NCBI GenBank assembly: GCA_973895155.1
Contig: OZ316899.1
Location: 5,022,001 to 5,086,000, forward strand
Direction of reading: 5' to 3'
DNA from: Marsupella aquatica
Taxonomy: Eukaryota; Marchantiophyta
Length of the DNA stretch: 64,000 nucleotides
The translations under genes and the position numbers were made by a program. Below are positions 47,975 to 58,637 of the stretch, piece by piece; within the stretch, counting starts at the first letter, position 1, and each line of letters begins with the position of its first letter. The notes beneath the pieces are model-generated. The model searched no databases, was not told the origin of the DNA, and worked only from the letters and a program-made list of their open reading frames with translations.

Positions 47975-47999
47975 CTGACAAGTATAGCAATTGGAAGGC

Positions 48000-49500
48000 G
48001 ATTAGTAAAAACTTCACCAAAACCATCATTGATAATCCCTACCTAAACATATTAAAAAGAATTGACAGAAAAATACCTTTATGAGACCCGGGCTTAGCAA
48101 TGCCTTGACGGATCTTGTGGCTCAAATTTCATGAACCAAATCTGGAAGGAGGGGAAAATCTGCCAATATACAATGAATTAAGCCATGCCTTATGGTGAAC
48201 CAGAAAAAAAGGATGATAGATTGTAACCCTCCATATTTACAGCAATGACTAGAAATGCATGAGAAAATGTTATACCTTTCAGATGCCCGGGCTCTCGCAA
48301 GGCATTATCATGCATTAGCCAAAACTTTAAAAAACATGGGGAAGTGCCCTACAACGCCAAAGAGTTTTCCTCTCCATGTTAATGAGATAGACAAAGAAAT
48401 ATAAGTAACCCAAACCCTACCCTAAACCCAAACCATGAAATGAAACCCTTCATTAAAACCTAACCCAAATCCCTCAATCACCCTAAACCCTTACCCTTAT
48501 CCTAACCAATACCCAAATCCCTCATTAAAAATTCAAACCTTTACCCTAAACCCAAACCCCTACCCTAAACCCAAACCATGAAATGAAACCCTTCATTAAA
48601 ACCTAACCCAAATCCCTCAAGCACCCTAAACCCTTACCCTTATCCTAACCAATACCCAAATCCCTCATTAAAAATTCAAACCTTTACCCTAAACCCAAAC
48701 CCCTACCCTAAACCCAAACCATGAAATGAAACCCTTCATTAAAACCTAACCCAAATCCCTCAAGCACCCTAAACTCTTACCCTTATCCTAACCAATACCC
48801 AAATCCCTCATTAAAATTTCAAACCTTTACCCTAAACCCAACCCAAATCCCCCAATTACATATAAAACTCTTACCCTATCTACACCTTACTTTACCTATA
48901 TAGGCCAACCCCCACCCCTATAGTTATTCTAAACTTCACCCTAACCCCTAAATTGAGGCCCTTTTTTAAAACTTAAGCAAAAATTGTACCCCCTCAATTA
49001 GAACCAAATCCAACCCTATATCATGTTACACCCCAATCCAAACACTTACATTAGAAACCCAACCCCTTTAAAAAAACCACAATTAAACCCCCCAACTAAA
49101 AACCAAACCCAATCCCTTTAAAAAACAACCACAATTCAACCCCTCAACTAAAACCAAACCCAACCCCTGTAATTACTCACAACCTAATGCAAACCTCTAC
49201 CTTGAACCCTAAGCCAAACCCATTAATTTAAACCCAACCCTTTTATTCCAACCTAACCCAAGTTTTAACCCCCTTAATTAAACCAAATACTCCTAGATTA
49301 AAACCAAATATAAACCTAACCTTTAATTAAACCCAAACCTTTGTTAACTTATATTCTAGTTATCCTTACAACCCAAACATCCATTGACACCCCTTCCATG
49401 TTAACTTATGGGCACTTAACATACCTTAAATGTCGTTTGACAAACCTTAATAGCCGTTTGACACCCCAAAGTGTTTTCCAACCCTAAACCGATAAGACCT
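48000..49500. other. Telomere-like A/C-rich sequence in CACTA 2
   Basis: No gene is recognised. Most of it is a degenerate array of CCCTAAA-, CCCAAA- and AACCCC-type words on the plus strand, with a regular 142-bp repeat inside (separate entry). It separates the SET/transposase side from the TnpA-like gene on the other strand, so it includes both upstream regions. Confidence 0.6.
48415..48845 (+). repeat. 142-bp tandem repeat, three copies, telomere-like
   Basis: The word CCTAAACCCAAACCATGAAA occurs at 48421, 48563 and 48705, exactly 142 bp apart. The units are nearly identical and are built from degenerate plant telomere words. The near identity indicates recent duplication. Confidence 0.9.
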
Positions 49501-49838
49501 GCCTCGCAAATTATTTCACAAGTTAGAGAATATTTTTGCGAACCTACGACCTTCGCACTTGCTTCGCAAAAACAGAGGCCGAGAACAATTTTTTGGGTCT
49601 TCTGCGGGTTGCGATGGCTTTGCGAAGGGAATAGATTCGGAAGTGCCTCGCAAGTTGCGAGACTATTTGCGAGGGCGCGGGCTTCGCAGTTTCCCATGCG
49701 TATGTCATCGCAAACCCGTTTTTGAACGGCGTAAACATCGGCGGGAGCTCGCATTCGGGCTCATTTCAGTTTTTGAGCGAGACGAGAAGGGCCGGGGCGC
49801 GCGCAACAGTACGAGGGAGACTGTGAGAGAGGGGAGCT

Positions 49839-51900
49839 ATGGCTACCGGTGAGGGGAGTGGAGGGCAAGGTGGTAGTGGTAGTGGTAGTGGCAATGGGGG
49901 AAATCCAGAGAAAGAGAAGAATGCCTGGGCAGACTTAGTGGCCCAACATCTCAGTGCTGCACAATTGGGAGAAGTGAATCTCAATTCTCCAGTAGGGCTT
50001 GCCTCTTTGAGTGCCATTCTTGGACAGGTTTTGCAAACTGGGATTGTAGCAGGACAAGCTACTAGAGAGGGGGAGGAGAGGGCCGCAGCTGAAGAGAAGG
50101 CTAGAGAGAAAAAAAGGAAGAGAGAGGAAAGAACTAAGTCAGGAGTTGCCTCTCCTCAAGCCCTAGAGAAGCAGAAGAGAAGAGAGGAGAGAGATTCAAT
50201 TCGAAAACAAAGGGAGGAGCAACGTCAGAAAGAGGAAGCAAGAAAAAAACTTCCATTCATTGCCTTGGAGACGAGTGGGACTCCAACTGAGCTAGCATAT
50301 GCAGGGGCTAAGAGCACAATCAAGCAGATTATCACAAGCAATTTCTCACGAGGCATGCAGTGGGGGAAGATTGAGAAGGCAGAGCGAAAGAGGGTCATCA
50401 ACCAAATCAAGGATGCATTTCGCAATGGGCCTGACATAGATGAGCAATGGTTGGCAGATAAGATTTCAAATTCTATGTCTCAAATGCGATACCATGACAG
50501 GATGAAGATTAGAGCCCACCTGAAAGACTTGAGATCATACAAGAACTTGTGCAGACCCCTCCACTTCACCGAGGACATCTGGAATTTGTTTTACAAGATT
50601 GAGGTGCAAATTAAGGCAGCTCACGAGTTGGAAGAGTGGAAGGGCAATCTAGATCGAGCCTTGAAAGCAAAGGAGGCCGGGAAGCTCCCCCCTGACCACG
50701 ACCTAAAGCCACTTGAGCAGAAGGTAGCTGAGATGCAGAAGGTGGCCGACCAGGAGGGAAAGCCACCCAAGCGTTTCACAGATGCAACCAAACAAGTGAA
50801 ATCCACCCCCAATCCAGTCCACAAGTTGGGTCAAGGCGGGCTCCCCGGCCTCAAGTCACACTTTGTGAGTGCCTCTTGCTCCTCCCTAACCTCTCTATTC
50901 CTTTCAGAGTTGTGCAATGCAAGTGAATGACATCCCCGAAGGTTCTTGCTGTTGTGCATGCTTGCTTGGTTACTAGTTTAGGGCAACTCTGACACTTAGA
51001 ATTTCTGGCAAATTTTTAAAAACTCTCGGGAACACAGTTTGCGAAGGTGTTGCGATGCGTATTTGTTCGCAAACCCCTCGCAAAGTCTATCATAGACTTT
51101 TTCCATTTCAATTTTCCGATGCCTTTGCGAACAAATGCGCATCGCAAACTCCATCGCAACGCCTTCGCAAAAAAAGGTGGTTCGCAAGTTGCTATGCTTA
51201 TAGGTTCGCAAATTTGAATTTTAAATTTTTTTTGGGTCATGTTTAGTAGTTGAGGATTTAGGCGTCACTTGTGGCTATAGGGTATGCTTAAGGGCAAATT
51301 TAACCAATTTTAATTGGTTTTATGCATGGCAGTATCGGAGGTACAAAAGGAAGATATCAAAAAAGCATATTGAGGTGGCGATAGAGCATGGACGAAAGTA
51401 CCTCTTTGCGATGGTAGATGCCGAGTTGGCTACTGTAAGTGTCTAAGTGTGAACCATATGATTAGCATGCGAACATTGTGAGTGACCCTTTATGTCTTGC
51501 GGAAACTAATGATATGTAATGGATGCAGGATTCGGATGAGCCTGAGGGGTCGGGTGCTGATGTGACCAGTAGTGATGACGATGAGGGGGCTACTCCTGGT
51601 ACTAGTGGTGCTCGGGGGGGGGGAGTAGTCGTGAGGTAGGTTCTTCCCACCGTGGTAGTGGTGGTAGTCGTGTGTCATCAGCACACGTTGATGACCAGGG
51701 GGAGGAGGAGGACCCTGAGGATGAGGAGGAGGAGCAGGAGGGGCAGGAGGAGCCAGAGGAGCAGCAGGAGCAGGAGCAGGAGCGCCGACGGCCATCACGC
51801 ACCCATCACCAATAGGATCCCCGGAAGGATAAGGGCAAGAAGCCAGCCAAGAAGCCAACCAAGAGGAGCCGCAAGAGCCCATTCTAGTTATTTTGTAGAG
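49839..51900 (+). pseudogene. CACTA 2 TnpA-like gene
   Basis: The start is the ATG at 49839. Exon 1 (to about 50864) encodes a Gly/Ser N-terminus, a highly charged Glu/Arg/Lys coiled-coil-like stretch (EKAREKKRKREERTK and beyond), and a globular part: STIKQIITSNFSRGMQWGKI, then WLADKISNSMSQMRYHDRM. Exon 2 (about 51333-51434) is basic (YRRYKRKISKKHIE). Exon 3 (from about 51530) is acidic at first; then a G-run near 51607 shifts the frame. It continues as a Glu/Gln-rich tract and a Lys-rich tail (KGKKPAKKPTKRSRK) after a TAG near 51813. By position and composition it is the second CACTA gene, expected to bind subterminal repeats. I recognise no named domain. Confidence 0.55.
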
Positions 51901-52675
51901 ATACATGCATGAGAGTGACTTGTCATGCCGGAGCTTAGGGTAGGAAGAGGCAGCATAGGTTTAGAAGGGCGGACCTAGCATCAGATATTTCCCCCCTCTT
52001 GTCCATGTATAGGGTTCTTTGAAGCCCTATCATTTTGTTCATGCTTTTCCATTTTATAAAACAACAATTTTGCCTTCCACATTGGGTTCCAAGGAAAACC
52101 CCTCGCAAATAATGTATTGAATCCTGTGTGATCATAATTTTGCGAACCCTTTAAGAACTCATTCCCATCGCACAATATTAACCCCAAGGCGTCGCACTTT
52201 TTGAGCCAATTAACTTCAGAACTTCAGATCCAAATATGTCGGGTTTTTGTGATACTTCTAGGATCGCACTTTCCTAATCGCAACCGTTCACAAACTTCTG
52301 AAATCACCGGTATCGCTCTTTGTCATACAATCCCCATCAAAACAATTGAACCAGTATCAATCGCAAATATGATGCGATGGTAAATCCATCTCAAATATTG
52401 ACGCCCGCGCGGGACGTGTGTGTGTATGTTTGTGAACCTTATGCGACGTATAATGGATCGCAGAAGTATTGAATATTGCGAACCTCTCAGCTTCTCAGTT
52501 TGCCATGATGTTGCGATGCCGTTGTGATGGTCCGCGTGCGAAGTTATTAGGTTCGCAAAGTGCGAAGGGGGTGCGATGCGCGTATGTTTGCAATAGCCAG
52601 AATTATGAAAATCAGGGGCTTGTTAGTTGCGATGAGATTGTCTTCGCAAAACCGGCCGATAGTGTTGTAGTGAAG

Positions 52676-53610
52676 GGAGGAAAGAGCGATACAACGGGAG
52701 AGAGCTCGTTTGCAGCAGATCGTTGGGTGGTAGGAAACACAGCGACTGAGAGGAGCAGATAGAGCTAGTAGCTCTGTAATAGAGAGTGGTGTTGAGGAGG
52801 AGGAATTAGACAAAGGATCGGTTACCTGGAGTCCGTTGAATTCAAGTGTTAGCTCCCCAACAAAGAGTATGGGTGAACCAGAGGCACGACCAGGAGAGAG
52901 GGGAGGAACCAGACTAGGTCAATAGTCGCGCATCCATTACAAAGCATTTCATGGAAGAGGAGATGAGCATCCTGATGAATGGTTGGATGATTTTGAAGGG
53001 ACCGCTGCAGCAAATGGGGAGTCGGCCATTAGGATGCAGATCCTTCCCGGGTTGTTCAAAGGTGAGGCAAGACCAGGTGAGGCAAGACCGTGGTATAGAG
53101 CACTAGACGCTGAGGAGCAAGGCAATTGGGAACTCTTCAAATCATTGTTTGTCAAGGAATTCCAACCCATTGGAACCTCAGAACTGGCTATACTAAAGTT
53201 ATGACGACCTCGGTTCAAGGAGAACAAGTCCTTCTGGAAGTTCGTACAACGCTTCCAAAAGCTGGTAAGACAAACAAAGACCAATGCATTGGAAGGTATG
53301 CAATTTCAATGGTTAGTAAATGCGTTACCATAGAAGATGAGCTTTGCAATTAGGAAGGAGAACCCAGAGACCTTACCCGATGTCGTTAGAGATATCCATT
53401 TATATATTAATGCAGATATCACCAACCGGAAGAAACAGTTCAAATCAGGAAGCTCATCATCTGATGAAGGATCGACCAAGAAGAAGAAGAAGAAAAAAAA
53501 TTCCAAGAAGTTGAGAAGTGACAACTCAAGCTTGGATAGTGAAAGTAGCAAGAGTGAGTCATCTTCTAGCTCTGAGGAAGAAAAATTAGGGAAGTTTAAA
53601 TTTTATTATA
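52676..53610 (+). pseudogene. Ty3/gypsy gag remnant
   Basis: The translation gives a gag-like order: HYKAFHGRGDEHPDEWLDDF, RMQILPGLFKGEARPWYRAL (after a short duplication of EARPG), ELFKSLFVKEFQPIGTSE, then, with frame changes, VQRFQKLVRQT and EGMQFQWLVNALP, and an acidic/lysine-rich end. A stop near 52758 and a TAG at 52921-52923 break it. It probably belongs to the gypsy element whose LTR-like part lies at 41980-42711, split by CACTA 2. Confidence 0.6.
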
Positions 53611-54216
53611 CCCTAACTATGATTGGGTATACTAATTATAGTTAGAATCCATGGTTAACTCCAACCAGAGTTATCATATGTATATATTCTCTCCTTGGAA
53701 TAGAAGATCATACCATTGTTGGTGTATTTGGTTTGTAACACGTTATCAGCACGAGAGTGCTCTTAATTTTTTTTTAAGGGGTCGTTCAATGTCAAGGCAG
53801 TTATACTTGGCAGTTATGCAAATTTGTCAACATTTGGGCAACGTATGCAGGCTTTTTCTTTAGTAAAACATTGTATCCTTAGGGAATGATAACAGGGATG
53901 ATTCACAAAATAGATTTCATAACATACATCAGTTTGATACACATTAAGAACCACTCCTCAAACATCCATTCGAAAAACAATTAGACATTCTTGATACCAG
54001 AATGACATCGAACTCCATTGAAAAACTTTGTCCAGCTTTGCAAATTGATGGCAAGAGTTACAATGATTGGTATATAGATGTGGAGGGTATACTAACGATG
54101 TTAGGAAAAAAGAGAAATTTTACTCTTATTAGGAAAAAAACTCCCGATATAAGGAAAATTTGTGCAATTTTTGGGATAAATTGTCCTCATATGTTCACTT
54201 TGCAGCATTGTGTTTA
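53611..54216 (+). pseudogene. Copia fragment: primer site and gag start
   Basis: AACACGTTATCAGCACGAGA at about 53738 is the type of sequence found right after the 5' LTR in many plant copia elements. A short ORF at 54002-54216 then starts MTSNSIEKLCPALQIDGKSY and contains DWYIDVEGIL, a copia gag (UBN2-like) start. It stops after 71 codons, and no further copia motif follows. Confidence 0.6.
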
Positions 54217-54219
54217 AGC

Positions 54220-54530
54220 CAGGATAACAAGAATATATCCTTGCTAGCAATATTAACATATACTACTGTCGAATGATTTAGTGTATCAATTACCGGGCAC
54301 ACTCTCATATTTGGTATGTTTTGTAGGGAGACTTATCGTTAGCGAAGATTGCCAACAATATTAGACCCCAACATTGATCACTCCAAAAACTTTACACATT
54401 AAGCACTCATGGACAATAAAAAGATTCAAAGATAAAAAAACCTTTCATAATAAGCCGGATATAATTCTCGGCTAGGCATGAAAATCAAATTTTCATGCAA
54501 TACAACTTTTCCCTACGTCTTCAAAATATA
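54220..54530. other. Gap between copia fragment and SWIM-gene copy
   Basis: AT-rich, with no gene or clear repeat seen. It should contain the downstream part of the MULE copy whose SWIM gene begins to its right, but the GACAGGAAAC-type end was not found. Confidence 0.35.
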
Positions 54531-55773
54531 CCTCACCTCTTACAAGCTAAGGGCTGGTTGGCTGACATAAATTTCTTCTCAAACACTAACATTAAAGCGA
54601 TAACAAAAAACCCAATATAAATGTTTGCACGGAACATATGAAAGACCTCGTGTATGGCGATTGAAGAAATCGTCACAGGAGCATGATGGAAAACAACAAA
54701 CTTGGACCCAATATCTTTTTGGTATCCTTCCATTTGTCTTGTGTGTTGCAACAAACAATTGTTTTACCCAACCATTTCCCAACTCGATGATGTTCTCTGT
54801 CAATACTCGCATGTGCTCCTCCTCTGACGATTTGATGCGTTTCAAATGCTCTGACGAAAGAGTGACCCTCATGCGAATTGACTTCCCATTTTGACTTGAA
54901 AATTGATGCAACGGGTCATTCAAGTTTACCATCTCACAAAATGTACTGTGACATTAATTTGTAACTCCAGAGGTGAAGGGGCACTCACCGATGGGGAGAC
55001 ATTTGTCACATGTTCTCTTCTAGAGGGATTAGTTTGCATGCCTAAATCCAAGGAAAACCCTTTCTCAGTGAGGAATGTAATTTCCTCACTAGCAAGACTG
55101 GTCCCTAGCATAACAGGCAAAACATCAAGAATTGGTGGTAAGGAAACAATGGAACGTCGTGGCTTTCCTCAAAAACAAACATTATTCGGACAAAACCAAG
55201 TAACTCGAGGTACGTTTGATCCAAAAATCCTGTGTGCAGCAAAAACCGCAATAGCCACGCAGCCCCTTGGGTCCGGAAATGATACTTTTTCACAGAATTT
55301 TGACATTCCTCTCGAGTTGCAGACCTACCAAGAAACCCACAGCACTTTGGGCCGACCCCTTTGGAAGACATTCTACCTAGATACCAACTCCCTTGGGGAA
55401 CTCTTACTTCATGGCATGTCAACGGAGCACTTGACTTGGCAACGGGCGGTGGGACTACAGGTGTAGGGGAAGGAGTAGGAGTTGAACGAGTAGCGACGCG
55501 TCTAGGCGGAGTCCGAAGGACCTCAAACGATTCACTCTCAGACAAATTGACAACCTCTGGTATCAAAACTCCCTCGGGCCGATCCATTGATGTTGGCGGC
55601 CCTCTTGTATAATTAGGACTAAACTCAGTAGAGTTTAGATTTTGTCTCCTTGACACAATCTTAGCAGGGGATGTAAGAAGAACCGTGTCATGTCGATGAG
55701 AGTCCTGGACAGAGATTTTGTCACCTGCAATTCCCTTCCTCTTTGTTGATTTTGTTTGCAAATCACCATTTAA

Positions 55774-56601
55774 TGGCCCAGCCCGTTGTCGTGCCGAAAG
55801 ATTTCGGCTCAGGAATGGCTTTTATAGGGGATGATGGGCTAGGCCTCCCGGTTGGGTTGCGTGCATGCTGACTCGGAGGGGCTGCTTGGTTGGATGGATT
55901 GAGGTTTGGTGATTGGGTGACTCATCGTCACCAGGTTTGGTGTTTGGGTGAGTCACCAGGCTTGGAGTTTGGACGGGCCTCGTTGATGGCAGCTGGCTCA
56001 GGTTGGATGGTTGGGTTTCCAATGCTACTTAAGACTTGAGCCTTGGCTCATTGAGGTTGGCGGTTGTCTATTGAGATCTGTTGAGTTGCGTTCTGTGAGT
56101 TCTGCTCCGTCTTGCAGAACTCGACTGTTGTGCGGCGGTTTTGGAGTTCTGGGCAAGTGTTGGATCCAGGTGTGGAGTTTTCGATCCAGGTGAGGATTTC
56201 TCAAGTTTGGAGTCTCGTCGATCCAGACGGGGATTTCTCAAGTTTGGAGTCTCGTCGATCCAGGCGAGGATTTCTCGAGTTTGGAGCCTCGTTGGTCCAG
56301 GCCCGAGTTTCGTGTGAGCTGTTTTAGAATAGTGGAGTAGCTAGTTGAGTTTTGGTTTTGTGAGCTAAGGAGGATAGTTTTTCCGTCAGATTTTGAGTAG
56401 TTAGTCACTCGAGGAGTTCTACTCGATAAGTTAGAGGTAGCGGCCCACCGTAGGGCCAGCTACTAGACTCTTGCGGGCAAGCTTACTCGAGGGCACCTAT
56501 TGTAACCTTTGTGAGAAAAGTAAAAAATATAAAGGAGTGACAGTTTGTCGCGTGTCCCAATTGCAGCCAGAAATGCACAGTTTTCCCGAGGAGCCCCTAA
56601 C
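55774..56601. mobile_element. 828-bp insertion with 5-bp TSD, solo-LTR-like
   Basis: TTTAA flanks it at 55769-55773 and 56602-56606. It interrupts the second SWIM copy between FDLLQCREDLK and NGDLQTK. It starts TGGCCCAGCCCG but ends CCCCTAAC, so it is not a perfect TG...CA LTR. A TATAAAGG word near 56538 and the lack of a gene favour a solo LTR. It contains the tandem repeats listed separately. Confidence 0.6.
56163..56305 (+). repeat. Degenerate tandem repeat, about 36-43 bp unit
   Basis: The words GATCCAGGCGAGGATTTCTC and AAGTTTGGAGTCTCGTC recur three to four times with small changes inside the 828-bp insertion. Confidence 0.85.
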
Positions 56602-56735
56602 TTTAAGTCCTCGCGACATTGTAGAAGATCAAACTTCCCATTAGCTTCCATCAAATAATTGGTTGCTTTCTCATGAGCGGAAGCAGAACCAACCATATCT
56701 GCATGGCAAAATGCAAGCTCAAAAATTGTAGGCCC

Positions 56736-58203
56736 TGTAAGTGGTGGACCTTGCCACCCAGCGCCCTCACCAATCCCAGCACTTGCGCCTAAGTGCCCTT
56801 GGTGCCCGAACACCTCCACGGAATACGCAAGCATCCACGTGCCTCTAGCACCACCCACGGCCACTCCCATACGAATCCGCACTTGCTCACCTACACGACC
56901 GCTACTCAACGGTCCTCACTGTCTGCATAAGCAACCAAGCACCTCGGTAAGTAACCCCACCGGATCTAGAACTTGCCAAGTCTAGCATCCTAACTCAAGC
57001 TCAACAGACGTTGGTAAATAGGTCAGCGATACGTCCTCCTGATGCCATAAGCCGGAACCAGAACCCACGCCCACTATTTGTCCAGGACAGCTCCTTCCTT
57101 GGGCGTGGCCCGGGTTCCCCCTCGTACCTATCCATCACCAACTGACCGCCCTGACCTCAGAACATGCTCATGGCCCAAACATCATAGCTTGTCCTAAAGC
57201 TTGTCTCAACACGTCGGGACCAGAATGGCCCCGACTCTAACAACCGTTCCCGGTTTGCCCCACTGATGCTCTAGGGACCAAGCGCCCTTGGGACTCATCC
57301 TCCATGCCTACTTGGCCTTGCCTCCCCAACGCAAGCTCCCTTGCGAGGCTGAACGCGACTTGGCTGCTGTTCGGCAGGATTTGGCAAACGGGCGAGCTAA
57401 CACCCGCCAACCATGAGAACCCATAGCACCCTGATACCCAGCTGATCTCAGGAGGGCGTAGCCATCCTCAAGAGCTTTCCAATGCACCTAAGAACCGTTG
57501 GGAAGATATCGCCATTTCCGTTTGGGGGTTTCCCTTAGTGTCGCGACCGCCGCGGCTCACGACTTCGGCTCGCCCTTAGCCCCCAGGGAGACACCACTCC
57601 CCTCATATATGCTTCTGGAGACCTGACACCCCCGGACTAGCTTTGATCCCTAAACATTTGGCCCCCAACCCGGATCCCATCGCGCATAATCGGCGCGCCA
57701 CCAACTGGCAACACCCATAACTTTCTTGATAGGCATCCGCAAGCGGAGTGCCTTAGCCCGTTGTGACCGGGCCGACCCAGTGCTCATGCCTAGGCCCTCA
57801 GGTCTGATCGCCACTCGGGGCCCCCGACCGGCCCAACCTGGCTCCGGCCACAACTTGCGCCCCAAGCGTCCCTGCCAATGACGTCAACTCCATTGGCCTT
57901 GGGCCCAAGAGGAGCTCACTCCCAAGCCCTCAGAACTCAAAGCCCATCCGACGGTCCGGACGGCCATCCTTGAGCCCGGCCCATTTCCCCTTGACCCGAC
58001 CAGCCATAGGCTAGTCCAAGTCCTTAGTTTGTGTCCCCAACTTGGCCCCTTGCCTCGCCAGTGCCACGTCTCATTGCCCACAAGTCTCCCCATGCTAAGT
58101 CCTTCCCAGATGGCCTATCCGGGCCTGGACCATCAGGGAGCTCGGCGTCAGAGTCAGCGACGCCGGAGCTAAGTGTTAAGGTAGTCGAGTTCTGCGACTT
58201 GCA
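56736..58203 (-). repeat. Gypsy 3' LTR (left)
   Basis: On the plus strand it runs from TGTAAGTGGTGG at 56736 to GCGACTTGCA at 58203, TG...CA on both strands. The polypurine tract of the minus strand (CCCCCCC on the plus strand) follows directly, which fixes the right border. The copy at 63534 begins identically. Confidence 0.85.
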
Positions 58204-58637
58204 CCCCCCCTTAAAAATGGTCACGTCCGCGTGACCTAAGTAAACGTTCCAACACGCCTAGACCACTTTGGGCCTTAAATTTTTTATGAGGTAACAAATG
58301 GTTTGCCCATAAGGCTGATGCAAACCAGGTTGGTATGCGCATTCCAAACTTAGGAAATTCCAACCTATCCCACTTATCCAAGTAGGATGCAGGTCCAAAC
58401 GGGTAAGCTAACTCCAAACTCGTCAAACCCATTGTTCTCCCCTTGGGGCGTTCCCCTTTTGTTGGAACTAGCCCGCCCACAGATGTAGGGCGGGCACCAT
58501 CAACTTCCACTCGCAAAAAGCAAATCGGCCGCCCAACAACCTCTAGCCCCAACGCAATCCGACTTTATCCTTAAGAGGCCGAGAGGAATGAAACTAGGAT
58601 ACAACTCACAAAGGTAGCTACAGCTGCCTGTACCATT

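Larger units (their letters stand above)
42715..52672 (-). mobile_element. 10.0-kb CACTA element 2, both ends present
   Basis: The left end reads CACTACTACATATTGGCCCC and the right end, reverse-complemented, CACTACAACACTATCGGCCG; both are followed by TTTTGCGAAG. The 3-bp duplication AAG stands at 42712-42714 and 52673-52675. Subterminal TTCGCAA/TTGCGAA words, dozens in all, fill 42730-43140 and 49500-52660. Genes: TnpD-type transposase and a SET-domain gene on the minus strand, a TnpA-like gene on the plus strand. Its ends and subterminal motif differ from CACTA 1, so it belongs to a different family. Confidence 0.9.
54535..56735 (-). pseudogene. Second copy of the SWIM transposase-like gene, split
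   Basis: From right to left the translation gives GPTIFELAFCHADMVGS (inner copy: GPTIWELAFRSADQAGS), then an 828-bp insertion, then NGDLQTKSTKRKG, DSHRHDTVLLTSPAK, GSWYLGRMSSKGVGP, VLPVMLGTSLASEEI and LHQFSSQNGKSIRMRV. It ends in the SWIM finger CSCDDFFNRH, followed by YVPCKHLYWVF. The N-terminal two thirds are cut off by the gypsy LTR starting at 56736 and may lie beyond the window. Frames change at several points. The divergence from the copy at 6674-10440 is considerable, so this MULE family has been present for some time. Confidence 0.75.

Noticed and set aside
51490-51906. Minus-strand proline- and serine-rich ORFs near 51.5-51.9 kb
   Set aside because: They are antisense to the Glu-rich end of the TnpA-like gene.
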